From Clarkia xantiana subsp. parviflora (taxonomy: Eukaryota > Streptophyta > Magnoliopsida > Myrtales > Onagraceae), in NCBI GenBank assembly GCA_036873135.1, contig JAPTYO010000009.1, positions 24,573,756 through 24,637,755 of the forward strand: a DNA stretch of 64,000 nt, in the 5' to 3' direction. The position numbers and the translations under genes are program-made. Positions 12,419 to 22,904 of the stretch are shown here, in pieces. Within the stretch, counting starts at the first letter, position 1, and every line of letters starts with the position of its first letter. The notes under the pieces were generated by a model. That model ran no database searches and was not told where the DNA came from. It saw only the letters and a list, made by a program, of their open reading frames with translations.

Positions 12419-12438
12419 TTGGCGCCGTCTGTGGGAAC
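12419..12438 (+). other. Gypsy primer-binding site
   Basis: The 20 bases ttggcgccgtctgtgggaac directly follow the LTR. Sequences of this form are the tRNA primer sites of Tat and Athila-group gypsy elements. Confidence 0.85.
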
Positions 12439-12471
12439 TAACAAAAAGCCAAAATAGTTTCTACCAGATCA

Positions 12472-13986
12472 ATGGCCGGTGTTGGCAAGAAGAAGCAAGT
12501 TCAGGCCGGCAGTTCTCGCCCCGCTGGAACTGTGAATTCCCCGTTGCCGGAACATATTGCTGAACAAGGTGAATACCCTGCTGTTTCTCGGACTGGGGGG
12601 CATGGCGATGAGGAGGTCTCAGTCCGAGACACGGCGCTGAACAGGCAAGATATCCCGCGAAGGGAGGTGGATGCTCCCCCAAATCCGGTGGGGCACAGAG
12701 AGGAGGTCCCGCGAAGGGAAGTAGGCTCTTCTTCAAACTCGGAGTTGGCCAAGGCAGTGGCAGATGCTATGCCTATGTTTTTGGCAGCCATGTTGGACAA
12801 GAGAGAGGCCGCCAGGAGGGCGGAGGAGTTGCCTCCGCGAGAAGAGCTGCCCCCACCCCCTCCGAGGGTGGTTCCAGAAGAACAGGAGGTTCAGGAGGTT
12901 CAACCCAGGAATAGGGGTAAGGAACCTGTGCACTTGGAGAAGTTCGTGGTCGACGGCCCGGGACCAGTGCAGAACAGGACCATTCCCCTGAATGGTCCCA
13001 TCACCCCCGACCAGGTGGTGAAGATCGTCAGCATCTGCATGGGTGACCAGAAGCAGATGACATCGGAGTTAAGGGATCGATCCAGCCATCCTTTCATTCC
13101 GCGGCTGCTGGATACTGTCGCCCCGCCAGGGCTAGGCATCCCGACCATCAAGGAGTACGATGGTGAAGGAGACCCGGTCCGCCATGTTCAGAGACATGTT
13201 CAGGCTTGCATGGGAAGAACCTCAAACGATGACCTCGTGTGTTCGCTGTTCCCGATCACCCTGGGAGAAAGGGCCATGACTTGGTTTTTCAGCCTACCGC
13301 CAGGAAGTATCACGTGCTGGGCTGATATGCACGATCGCTTTATCAAGCAATATCAAGGCCGTAGGCGCCTCCTGAAGAGTGTAAGATCCTTGACCCAGGT
13401 GGTGCAAAGATCCGGTGAATCGTTGGCATACTACTACCAACGATTCACTGCCAGTGCCGCGGAGATTGATGAGGAGATATCGGAGGGAGAGACTATCCGC
13501 ACATTCCTTCGGAACTTAACTGCTCCTTACGGCTCCGACCTGATGCACAGTGTAGCCGCGAAGGCTGTGTGGAGTATGGAGGCCCTGCAAGCGAGGGTGA
13601 AACAGCAAATCGACGTCCAGGAGTCGAAGATTGCCGCCGGAGAGCTTGATCCTCCGAAGTCGGGAAGAGGAAAGACATCGTCCAAGCTGTCGGATGATCG
13701 CAAAGGGAGCAACAAATCGGAGGGGAGTAAGAACCGTGGTCGCCCCGAGAGAAGGGAGGATAGGCGTCCTCCGAAGAAGGATAACCGCGAAGGTCGTAGT
13801 GTTCCCATCAACAGCTCGATGACCTCCGTACTAGCTGTAATGGATCGGCAAGGTCTCGCCCGATATCCCCTGAGGAAGGAAGGAGAGTTCTTGGGAGGCC
13901 GCTCGGATCGTTATTGTCGGTACCATCGAGCCAATGGTCACGACAACTGTCGAGAGCTGAAGAAGGAGATAGAGAAGCTGATCTAG
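12472..13986 (+). CDS. gag: Gypsy Gag polyprotein, ended by an in-frame TAG
   Basis: This 504-residue frame starts 33 bases after the primer site. The capsid-like retrotransposon-gag region spans about residues 210-380, with WFFSLPPGSI and the region ending IRTFLRNL. A variant zinc knuckle, CRYHRANGHDNCRELKKEIE, lies near the end, as usual for Tat elements. The TAG at 13984 falls where relatives read through into the polyprotein (a CAG codon is expected after LI). The same frame continues past it with an RS-rich stretch into protease, so the stop is most simply a C-to-T mutation. Confidence 0.85.
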   Translation: MAGVGKKKQVQAGSSRPAGTVNSPLPEHIAEQGEYPAVSRTGGHGDEEVSVRDTALNRQDIPRREVDAPPNPVGHREEVPRREVGSSSNSELAKAVADAMPMFLAAMLDKREAARRAEELPPREELPPPPPRVVPEEQEVQEVQPRNRGKEPVHLEKFVVDGPGPVQNRTIPLNGPITPDQVVKIVSICMGDQKQMTSELRDRSSHPFIPRLLDTVAPPGLGIPTIKEYDGEGDPVRHVQRHVQACMGRTSNDDLVCSLFPITLGERAMTWFFSLPPGSITCWADMHDRFIKQYQGRRRLLKSVRSLTQVVQRSGESLAYYYQRFTASAAEIDEEISEGETIRTFLRNLTAPYGSDLMHSVAAKAVWSMEALQARVKQQIDVQESKIAAGELDPPKSGRGKTSSKLSDDRKGSNKSEGSKNRGRPERREDRRPPKKDNREGRSVPINSSMTSVLAVMDRQGLARYPLRKEGEFLGGRSDRYCRYHRANGHDNCRELKKEIEKLI

Positions 13987-15066
13987 AAGGGGAAGCTTAA
14001 GGAGTTCTTCGGAAGGGGAAGGTGCCGATCCCGTTCCAAAAGTCGGTCGTGGTCCCGTTCCAAGTCCCGTGATCGATCCCCGAAGAAGAAGAAGGTCGAG
14101 TCGGAGCCCTCTGGTTCCAGTGCCCGTAAGGAGAGACGGGGGACCATTAACGTCATTCACGGAGGAATGGCAGCGGGAGGTGACACCACCGCTTCTCGGG
14201 AGAATTATGCCTCTCGCATATCCGCTGCTGTGGTGCTAGGCAAGAGGTCCCGGTCGTGGACTCTAAAGGAGGAAATGGTGATTTCTTTCTCGGCGGAGGA
14301 TTTGATAGGCGTGGAGAGCCCTCACGATGACGCCTTGGTCGTGACCTTGGATGTGGACGGGTTCGAGATGAAGCGGATCCTGATAGACGGAGGGAGCTCC
14401 TCCGACATTCTTTTTATGGATGCCCTGGAAGCCATGGGTAAGACGAAAAAGGACCTGACACAGGTGAACTTTCCGATGGTAGGCTTCTCCGGATCGACCT
14501 CCTATCCGTTGGGGATGATTACCTCACCAGTGGAGTTTGGTAGTGGCTGGAAGATGGAACGGCGGAACGTGGACTTCGTCGTGGTAGAATCCGCGGGAAC
14601 ATATAACGCCATTATCGGGAGGACCACCATCAACCCTCTCAAGGCAGTTGCTTCGACTGTCCACCAGAAGATGAAGTTCCCGACTGACCACGGTGTCGGA
14701 GAGGTTAAGGGCGACCAGGTGGCGTCACGAAAGTGCTATGTTAATGCCACTCGAAGGAGAAGGAGGGAAGCCATGGCTATCCTGCAAACCGATGCCAATC
14801 CTCGAGAGGAGTTTGGGCGGCCCGCCCCCATGGAGGATCTGAAGGAGGTTGAGATTGATGGACCTCGAAAGAAAGTAAAGCTGTATGATGTGTTCCCTAC
14901 TCCACCGGGTGAAGGCAAAGACTTTATTCCACAGGTTGAAGACGAAGAAGCTACTCCAACAGCACCGGAGAAACAAGGAATTTGTCCCCAACAGTGGATA
15001 TTGGAGCTACGAATGAGGTTTGTCAAGATGGCACTTCAAGCCATAACTGCGGTGAAGAGAAATTGA
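13987..15066 (+). pseudogene. Gypsy RS-rich linker and aspartic protease, truncated before RT
   Basis: This is in frame with gag after the TAG. An arginine-serine-rich segment precedes a retropepsin domain with the active-site region LIDGGSSSDIL (near 14380-14412; Tat elements commonly carry DGG) and the flap/Ile-Ile-Gly region YNAIIGR. After a spacer the frame ends at 15066, just where reverse transcriptase should begin. About 140 bases of unrelated sequence follow before the RNase H remnant. Confidence 0.8.
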
Positions 15067-15206
15067 ACGATTCCACTGACACACATTTTTCCGGTGTCAA
15101 AATGATCGACCAAGATTGCTGATGTGATTCCAGGGGCTTAAACTTCGAAATAAATCTTTGAAACACAAGATTTCTAGCCCTTACTTTCCGTTAGGGAGTC
15201 GATCAT
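15067..15206 (+). other. Filler DNA at the RT deletion junction
   Basis: This non-coding sequence matches no part of a gypsy polyprotein that I can recognise. It replaces the whole reverse transcriptase and most of RNase H, so the deletion came with insertion of unrelated sequence or with repeated end repair. Confidence 0.6.
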
Positions 15207-16735
15207 TTGAAAGTGAAATGTGATGCCAGCTTGATCGTGAATCAAGTCCAGGGGAATTATGAAGCCAAGAGCCCGACAATGAGGAAGTATTTGCACGAGG
15301 TGCAGACTTTGAAGGGAAGCTTCAAAAGCTTCGATATCGAGGCGATCCCGAGGGAAGAAAACGCGGAGGCAGACGCCTTAAGCAAGTTTGCTCTGGGAGT
15401 GGCCCCTGAGGAGAATCGGAAGGTGCACTTCCTGGAGAGAGTAATTATCTCAACCATCGATCCGTCGGAGGTTTGCGCTATTGAAACAGGATCGGAGGAA
15501 GAAGAGAAACCCACCTGGATGACCCCGATGGTCACATACCTGACTACGGGAGCACTCCCCGATGATGAAGTAGCGTCGAATCGCGAACGACTATGTGATG
15601 GTGGACAATCAGTTATACAAGAGGGGGCATGTAAAGCCTTTTCTAAAGTGTGTGGCGGAGCCTGATACAAATCGGATCTTGAGAGAGCTGCATGAAGGAG
15701 TCGCGGCTTGTCATGAAGGGGCCCGATCCATCGTGAGGAAGGCGTTGAATCTAGGCTACTATTGGCCTTCGATGAACAAGGAAGCGACAGCGATGGTCTG
15801 ATCCTGCGATGCATGCCAAAGGTACGCTCCGAATATCGTGGCTCCCGCCGCGGACTTGATGCCCATCAGGAGTGCCTGGCCCTTCGCGCAATGGGGCATT
15901 GACTTGGTGGGACCTCTTCCCCAAGCGAAAGGTCAGTGCAAGTACTTGCTCGTAGCCATCGATTATTTCTCGAAGTGGATAGAGGCTAAGGCGTTGGCCA
16001 AGACGACGGGGCAGCAGATCCTCAAGTTCCTTCAAACTCAGATCATATCCCGGTATGGGGTTCCTCGAGTGTTGATCAGCGATAATGGGCCCTCCGTTCA
16101 ATGGGGCTCAGTTGAAGGAGTACCTGGAGGAATTGAACGTTGAGCATCGGACAGCTTCTGTCCGCCATGCTCAGACTAATAGCCAAGTCGAATCGGCCAA
16201 CAAGATCGTGATGGATGGCCTGAAGAAGAGAGTTTACGCCTTGCAAAGCCATTGGCTGGATGAGCTTGAAAACGTGCTGTGGGCTGTTAGAACAACACCC
16301 AAGCAGTCGACAGAGGAGACTCCGTTTGGCCTTGTCTATGGCACGGAGGCAGTTGCTCCCGTGGAGATAGCGGTGGCGTCCCATCGCAGGAGGTATTATG
16401 AGCCTCTAACGAACGAGGAAATGAGACGTCTAGACTTAGACTTGCTCGAGGAGAAAAGGTGGAAGGCTGATGAAGTTCAGGCTCGGATGCGTCTGGCAAC
16501 AGCCCGATATTATAATCGGCGTGTCAAGTCCCGACAATTCTTCGTTGGAGAACTTGTCTGGCGGAGGAACGAGTTCGTTCATCAAGATCGGATCAACAAG
16601 CTATCGCCGAAATGGGAGGGACCTTACAAGATCGTAGGGATGCCAGCCCCGAATGCGTACAAGCTAGAAGACCTTGATGGCAAGACGTTGAAACATTCCT
16701 TCAGTGGTGCACACTTGAAGAAGTATCATGTTTGA
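15207..16735 (+). pseudogene. Gypsy RNase H remnant and integrase, frameshifted
   Basis: The RNase H C-terminus is seen at 15207-15400 (VKCDASLIVNQVQGNYEA and IPREENAEADALSKFA). A frame change near 15590 leads to the integrase HHCC zinc finger (HEGVAACHEG and CDACQRY), broken by TGA at 15799. The core follows with WPFAQWGIDLVGPLP and YFSKWIEA, then a frameshift near 16090 at the DNGP motif. The second frame carries NSQVESANKIV and a C-terminal region ending GAHLKKYHV. At least four lesions make the protein non-functional. Confidence 0.85.
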
Positions 16736-16744
16736 TATTAAGTC

Positions 16745-17345
16745 GCCGTGAATGGCGCAAATTGTCTATCGATAAAGATCCGATTAAGACGTCCTGAAGG
16801 ACGCGACAAAAGCCTTCCGAGGTACGATAAAAGCCTTACGAGGTACGAGTAAGTCGCCTTTATGGTGCGACAAAAAGCCTTTCGAGGTACGGACAAAAGC
16901 CCTACGGGGTATGAGTAAGTCGCCTTTATGGCGCGACAAAAAGCCTTTCGAGGTACGGACAAAAGCCCTACGGGGTATGAGTAAGTCGTCTTTATGATGC
17001 AACCAAAAGCCTAGGTACGAAAAAGCCCTAACGGGTCCGCGTAAGTCGTCTATATGATGCGGCAAAAAGCCTTAAAGGGTACGAAAAAGCCCTAACGGGT
17101 CCGCGTAAGTCGTCTATATGATGCGGCAAAAAGCCTTAAAGGGTACGAAAAAGCCCTAACGGGTCCGCGTAAGTCGTCTATATGATGCGGCAAAAAGCCT
17201 TGAAGGGTACGAAAAAGCCCTAACGGGTCCGCGTAAGTCGTCTATATGATGCGGCAAAAAGCCCCTACGGGTGCGATTAAGTCGTCGGGAATGACGCGAT
17301 AAAAGCCCTGAAGGGTATGATTAAGTCGCCTAGAATGGCGCGATA
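16745..17345 (+). repeat. Tandem array, 66-bp then 64-bp units, before gypsy 3' LTR
   Basis: Units carry gtcgcctttatgg, gcgacaaaaagcc and gccctacggggta; two start at 16853 and 16919 (66 bp). A derived 64-bp form with gtcgtctatatgatgcgg repeats about four times from 17043. Arrays between integrase and 3' LTR are typical of Tat elements. Confidence 0.9.
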
Positions 17346-17517
17346 AAAGCCTTAATGGGTGCGAAAAATCATCTTAAGTGATGTACAAAATTTCCTTAAA
17401 AGGCATGGATGAGAAACCTTAAGTGGTGAAGTCCCGAGGAAATTGTCGCGAAAGACATACGAAATTACATTAAGTGATATGGACGAGAAACCTTAAGTGG
17501 TGATGTCCCGAGTAAAG
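17346..17517 (+). other. Gypsy 3' untranslated spacer
   Basis: Degenerate blocks (aaaccttaagtggtga occurs twice) lie between the two tandem arrays. No coding signal was seen. Confidence 0.5.
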
Positions 17518-17735
17518 CATCGGGAGGTATGAAGACGAAAGCCTCCGACGGCGGTATCGGGAGGTATGAAGACAAAAGCCTCCGACGCCGGTATCGGGAG
17601 GTATGAAGACAAAAGCCTCCGATGGCAATATCGGGAGGTATGAAGACAAAAGCCTCTGATGGCAATATCGGGAGGTATGAAGACAAAAGCCTCTGACGGC
17701 AGTATCGGGAGGTATAGAGACAAAAGCCTCCGACG
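17518..17735 (+). repeat. Second tandem array, 37-bp unit
   Basis: About six units built on tatcgggaggtatgaag and acaaaagcctc; starts at 17555, 17592 and 17629 give 37 bp. Reverse-strand open frames across it are repeat artefacts. Confidence 0.9.
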
Positions 17736-17790
17736 ATGAGGTCAGGAGGTCTGGGATTGGAAGACACGATGGACTACAAGTCCCCCATGT

Positions 17791-17802
17791 CTTGGGGGCA
17801 AA
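17791..17802 (+). other. Gypsy polypurine tract
   Basis: The purine-rich cttgggggcaaa immediately precedes the 3' LTR start tgatggg, the expected place for plus-strand priming. Confidence 0.8.
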
Positions 17803-18584
17803 TGATGGGTTCCGATGTAATCGTTAGCCCCGTTAACAGCCAATGGACGGCGAGTAGGTCCAGTGGGCCTCGTGAAAAGCCTGGAAGGCTCAGAGGCCCA
17901 GCATGAAGGGTCCCGACTTAAGCGGTCCCGATATATGAGCTGAAGGCTCCCGACGAGAAGCCTCTGAGCAGGCCCCGATATGCCTTAGTAAAGGCCCCGA
18001 TATGCCTTAGTGAAGGCCCCGACAATAAAGCCCTGCGGAGGCTGGACCCGTCTCGTGAGACAAAGGGTCCTGGGTAGTGACCTAGAATGAGATAACTCTG
18101 GAGTCCCCGACAAGAGTTGGGACTTGTGATCAGAGGATAAGGCCGAGAAACCCGCCTACTAGATAGAGTAGTGGGAAAACGGTTAAAGATATAGATAAAC
18201 TCCCTCGAGATACGCAGGGCGTGCCCGAGATACTCGGAGAGTGGGCAAGATACGCGGAGCGTGGGGCGAGATATATGGAATCCTGAACAAGATATACGGA
18301 ATCGTAGCGAGATATGCGGAATCATGGGCAAAACGGCCAATCACGGTCACAGGTAACTGAGTAACTTCCCCTCCTATATAAAGGAGGAAGTTACCTCAGA
18401 AAACACATCATCTAATACACACTTAGATTATTGCTGCCACCCCATTGATCATATACTCATTTAAGCATCGGAGAGGGATTCTGGGTCACCACCCAGGTCA
18501 TCCCCTTTTGCAGGATTACGCAGAGCCCAGGAGTCCAAAGCTTTCCGTCAAGGACGTAACGGAGCTTCGCCTCGTGATCCAACA
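17803..18584 (+). repeat. 3' LTR of Tat-type gypsy
   Basis: It is 782 bp, the same length as the 5' LTR, with nine transition differences and no indels. It is followed by catcc, matching the 5' flank. Confidence 0.97.
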
Positions 18585-19137
18585 CATCCTTCTTATTATT
18601 CCATCTTTTTCTTCTTTACCTTTTTCTTCTACAACCCACCTCAACTGACATGACGATTGATGCCTCCCCGTCACAAGCTTCATCGTGCTCAAGTCTGCTT
18701 TCGGATATTCAGCAATTGAAAGCAAGTGAAGGTAATCATGGCAAACGTTGAACCGTAATCAAGTCGCCCAATGACAGTTGGTTGTACAACGACATCCAAC
18801 TTCACAATAGACTGTTCTATTTGCTCGTCCAAGACCCCGAGATTTGCGCCAGTGCTGATTCCTGCAATCCAAATGGTGAAGACAACGGACGCGATGACAA
18901 TGATGAGGAGCTCGATGATACCGATGACGATGATGAAGATGGCAACGAGGAGGAATATGATTATATGGTGAGTAAGATGATGGCACTTGAGGTGGGCAAA
19001 AGTTGTGACTTCTTCATCCTTCTTCGTTCTATTAGAAAAGACTCAGTCTCGGACACTTTAATGTTGTTTTTGTGGGACTTCCAGTTGAACCCGGTCTGAA
19101 CCCGGTCGGGTCGGACCGTGAACCAGTTGCCTCACCG

Positions 19138-19529
19138 ATTAAAAACTTTCATTTTTGTGTTTCACTTAGAGATTAACTCATTGGAAATTAAAAAGGGTGG
19201 CTTTCATTGATTTCCTTCCTTTTCTTGGAGCACAAGTAACATCAATGGCTTAGTGAAGAACCGTTTTGTTGGTTTGGTCCGGCTCGGTGTGGCGGAGTTA
19301 CTCGCGACGGAGGTGGGTGGCTGACAGCGGCGGAGCCAGGCGATTCAGCCAAGCTAGGCAACTTTCGGCGGCGGAGCTAGGTGATTCGCGGGGCGATTCG
19401 AATCGCGGCGGCGATGGGTGACTCGCGGCTGAGCCGGACAGTTCGCGGCGGTGGCTTCTGGCGGACGGGCTTCGATCAGGATTGTGGGAGCGATTCGGCC
19501 GAGCTGGGATTCTTCTGTCGAGTCGGGTT
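19138..19529. other. Unassigned DNA with GC-rich block
   Basis: From about 19260 the sequence becomes GC-rich with ggcggagc and cgcggcg motifs. No open frame or family match was recognised; it may be a decayed exon or repeat. It ends at the copia LTR. Confidence 0.35.
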
Positions 19530-20116
19530 TGTAGGATTACGAGGTTAAAGACTACGGAAACAAAACCCTAGATACGTGCATGGTAACTAATACGCAGCGG
19601 AAGATAGTGCACATACCTACAATGTTTCTTGTAGTCCCAAGATCACTGAGGTGAGTTCTCGATCCGTCGGACGGTTCCCGTAGAGGTTCTTGTTAAGGAA
19701 ACCCTACCCGGATTATACTCCACAGCAAAGCCTCTGTCGATTCTTCAGCAAGATGGATCACCAGAGTAAATTGCTTGACACAATTTGACACCTCCTATGG
19801 ACTAGCTAGGTTCGGCCGAACCACTATTATAATATTAGGGAGGAGAAATTTCTTTTAATCTCACCACAAAGGAATAGAGAATTAGCACTACATAAATCAC
19901 TCCCTATTTATAGGAGTAAAGTGGACAAAAGTCGACTTTGCCCTCCATAGGTTCGACCGACTTTCAAGAGTAGGGAGCCTAATTTTGGACTTATCATGTC
20001 AATTGGGATTTTAGGCCTAGCCTAAAATTCCTAATGTGACATTACCCAATTTCCTTAGGCATCATACTCATATTAATGAGCTTCTAATAACGACGGCCCA
20101 ACTCCATATGCCAACA
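19530..20116 (-). repeat. Copia LTR A (3' LTR of a minus-strand fragment)
   Basis: On the plus strand it starts tgtaggatt and ends gccaaca. It matches the other copia LTRs here, including the accctacggg-type block and the arms aaagtggac/gtcgacttt near the TATA region. The purine-rich gcgagtgggagc (minus sense) next to 20117 is its polypurine tract, so this is the 3' LTR. Confidence 0.9.
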
Positions 20117-21178
20117 GCTCCCACTCGCCTGAATGGGAGGGTGTCTGTTAATATGTTGTCGACCAACACATCAACATTTGCCTTCGATCCAGCCCTGCTT
20201 TGGAATAGTTCATACGGGGTTTTGTACGACGGGCTTCGTGCTACTCATTTGTTAGGAGTGTAGTAGCGCCCGCGAAACGTTGATTCCCATATTTAATCAA
20301 CCTGTTAAAACAATATTGTACCTCGTTTATCCTAGGTCAACTGTCATTCTCCAATTGCCCAGTTTTCACATAGGAATACTCCTTCAGGGCATCTGTACAA
20401 GTATTCACAACCTTCAACTAATATCAGGCTGGTGGCCACCTAGTGAATACAAGAGTCAGAGAGATTCCAGGTGTACTTGACCATCCCCATCGCTCATACC
20501 CTTAGTCAAACTCAACTGGTTTCCAAAGACGTGGTCACTTGGCCTTTTTGTTCGGCATTACGCTAGTACGCTGGGAAGCGAACATTGAGCTTGACCTTAG
20601 GCATTTCTTCCGAGTCCGTGAGGATTCTTTGGATGCTTCTTGATATAGCATCCGGGATCATTCACATGCTCAAGGTGAAGAAGTTTGTGCTCATCCGAAT
20701 CTCGTGAATTCTGTCTAGCACAACCGAGCCTAACCCCGTGGTCGAACATGACACGCGCAGTATGAAGCGGCGTCGATAGCATAACCTGAATTTAATTAGG
20801 AGTGGGAAATGTCATATGCTATAGTATATTTTTCATCTGGCCCAGAATGTGGTTATCTGACGAGCAAAGTTCGTCATGACGATTTGCAAAACTTAGATCA
20901 CGTCGTGTAAGCCCGAAACCAAATGATCGTTTTGCTTAACCAGGTTTGACACCGTGGTTCTTAGCCGCTCTTGATATGGTAGAGGTCCCCCTCTCCGTCA
21001 AGATGACCGAGCCTGTGTGACGAGGCTTGGTCCACATTCGACATTATTTTAATTGGGAGGTTGTCCCTCCTACGACTAATTTATAGACCGTAAAAATCGG
21101 ATGTAATTAAAACATTATAACGTCGTAAAATCATAAACTAAAATTGCAATTCATTTTATTCAAATATTACTTTAAATC
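20117..21178 (-). other. Copia post-pol untranslated region
   Basis: This roughly 1.06-kb region between pol and 3' LTR is shared with the copies at 27124-28221, 34989-36046, 40132-41265 and 49910-51685. It holds no sense coding frame. In some other copies it holds an antisense frame; that frame is broken here. Confidence 0.75.
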
Positions 21179-21451
21179 TCAAAATTTTATCATCATAATA
21201 CAAGCCACTTTAACCCTACGCAGTCCGAGCATTCTAATATGCTTTTCGAAAACATCCCTTCGTAAATGTTTGGTTAATGGATCCGCCATCATACTCTCAG
21301 TGGACAAGTATTCCAATGTGATTAATTTGTCCTCAACCATATTCTTAGCATAATTGTATTTTATATCAATGTGCTTCGTCCTGTTATGGTACTTAGGATT
21401 CTTAACTGCTGCAATTGCTGCTTGACTGTTAGAGTATATCTTTACATGCAA
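21179..21451 (-). pseudogene. Copia RNase H C-terminal fragment
   Basis: The frame reads SNSQAAIAAVKNPKYHNRTK, then DPLTKHLRRDVFEKH, which is the end of copia RNase H with the usual ADPLTK signature. The rest of pol and the 5' LTR are missing: similarity stops abruptly at about 21445. Confidence 0.9.
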
Positions 21452-21715
21452 AAGTTGATTAAGGTTAAGCGAAAGTTTTTAATGATCCATAAGGAGAACT
21501 CAAAGTCATGATGATGCTATTGAGACATAGAATCACATATGCGAGTGAAAAGTGTGGCCGCTCCAAAATGAATTGTTGATGGTGTAATTCTTAGAAACGC
21601 TAGCAAAACCAGGCGAGTGATCCATGGCCAACGGATCATAGGGCGTGAACGGAACTATACTAAGAAGGTAATTGTGTGGGTTATGTCGATTTAAACCAAT
21701 GACAGTCGATTCAAG
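21452..21715. other. Unassigned DNA flanking copia-1, with target copy tcaag
   Basis: No gene was recognised. The last five bases (21711-21715) are the left target duplication of copia-1. The same locus resumes at 28820. Confidence 0.5.
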
Positions 21716-22311
21716 TGTAAGCATTTGGACAATGGGCCGCCGTAATTGGGAGCCCATTAATTAAGGTCATGTACCAAAGAAATTAGGTAATGTCACATTA
21801 GAGATTTTGGGCTAGGCCTAAATTTCTAATTGACATGGGAGGTCCAAAATTGGGCCTCCCTAATAGATTGTCCGGCCGAATTATCTAGGAGGGGTAAAGT
21901 GGACTTTTGTCCACTTTACTCCTATTATAAATAAGGAGTTCTATAAGGGTTTTTAGCAGGCTAATCATCTCTTCCTAAGTGGTGAGATTAAAAGAAAATC
22001 TCTATTCAAGCAACTTTCAGACGAACCCACACCAAGAAAAAGGAGGTGCCAAATTGAGTCAAGCAATTTACTCCAGGAGATCCATCCCGCAAAGAATCGA
22101 TTGATGCTTTGTTGTGAGGCATAATCCACGTAGGGCTTCTCTAACATGAAACTCTACAGGGAACCGTCCGGCGGATCGAGAACTCCCCTCAACGATCCTG
22201 GGCTACATGAAATATTATAGGTATGTGCACCTTGTTCTGTTGCGTACGTATTAGTTACCTGGCACGTATCTAGGGTGTTGTTTATGTAGTATTAATCCCC
22301 TAAATCCTACA
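21716..22311 (+). repeat. Copia-1 5' LTR (B)
   Basis: It starts tgtaagcattt and ends taaatcctaca. A hairpin of arms aaagtggac and gtccacttt (21896-21917) lies just before the TATA box at 21926. Confidence 0.95.
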
Positions 22312-22904
22312 GTGGTATCAGAGCCTGCGTTAGGGAGTTCGTGATTTTGATAAAATTGATGTTCTTGGATTTTCTTATGGTGGCCGAAAATTTTAAATAC
22401 AGTTTAAAGTTTTAAATTTTTTATTTTTGGGTAAATCATACTGGCCGTGATTTTTCATGATGTTCATAGTAAAGTTTGATGTTCATGATCTTCAACAAAA
22501 ACAAGACTTTTATCAAAATCAAACTTTGGATTCTTGATCTTTGCAAGATATGATCTTGAAATTTGACCACAAACCCTAATTTTGGTATTTTTCGGCCGAA
22601 CCCTTTCATACTTGGTGTTCAAGGTGAAAATTTTAATTTCTTAGTCCACAAGAAACCCTTAAGTGACTGAAATTTTTGAGAAAATATTTTAATATATTCG
22701 GCCGAAATTTTTAATCCCTATGGATTAGATCAAAATTAAGGCTAGGTTCACATGATAATTGTGGATAGTAACTATCAATATATCTAGCACAATATTAGGG
22801 AGCTAGATATTATTGATAATATAGTTGCCTAAAAGATTAAGAAAATATATATATTATTGATGAAAATATATATCACTAATATTTAATATCAGACCTAAAT
22901 CTAA
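22312..22904 (+). other. Copia-1 primer site and leader
   Basis: tggtatcagagc at 22313-22324 is the initiator methionine tRNA primer site of copia elements. The leader that follows is AT-rich, contains ggccgaa blocks shared with other copies, and is interrupted at about 22905. Confidence 0.85.

Larger units (their letters stand above)
11637..18584 (+). mobile_element. Ty3/gypsy retrotransposon, Tat-type, RT-deleted, full span
   Basis: This 6948-bp element has paired 782-bp LTRs and the target duplication catcc at 11632-11636 and 18585-18589. Order: LTR, primer-binding site, gag, protease, a gap where reverse transcriptase should be, RNase H remnant, integrase, two tandem-repeat arrays, polypurine tract, LTR. 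Late tandem arrays and this primer site are typical of Tat-lineage elements. It cannot be autonomous, although its LTRs are nearly identical. Confidence 0.95.
11360..19137. mobile_element. hAT-like element interrupted by a gypsy insertion
   Basis: The left end cagtgtcttgaaaaccgg and following accgg-rich DNA match the hAT-like element at 36846-37842. The right part (19083-19137, with gaacccggtc, gtcggaccgtgaac and cctcaccg) matches that element's right end, but the last 25 or so bases and the target duplication are lost. Without the gypsy insertion it would be about 0.8 kb. An acidic open frame (18782-19099) inside it is unidentified. Confidence 0.55.

Noticed and set aside
13984..13986. Gag TAG as programmed readthrough
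   Set aside because: The frame does continue, but the element has further frameshifts, a stop in integrase and no RT, and the TAG is one C-to-T step from the expected CAG. Mutation is simpler.
18782..19099. Acidic frame (DDNDEELDDTDDDDEDG)
   Set aside because: Low-complexity gat/gac repeat inside a decayed hAT-like element; no transposase motif was seen.
22312..22330. tRNA gene at the copia primer site
   Set aside because: Only the tRNA-complementary primer segment is present. No tRNA or rRNA gene was seen anywhere in the window.
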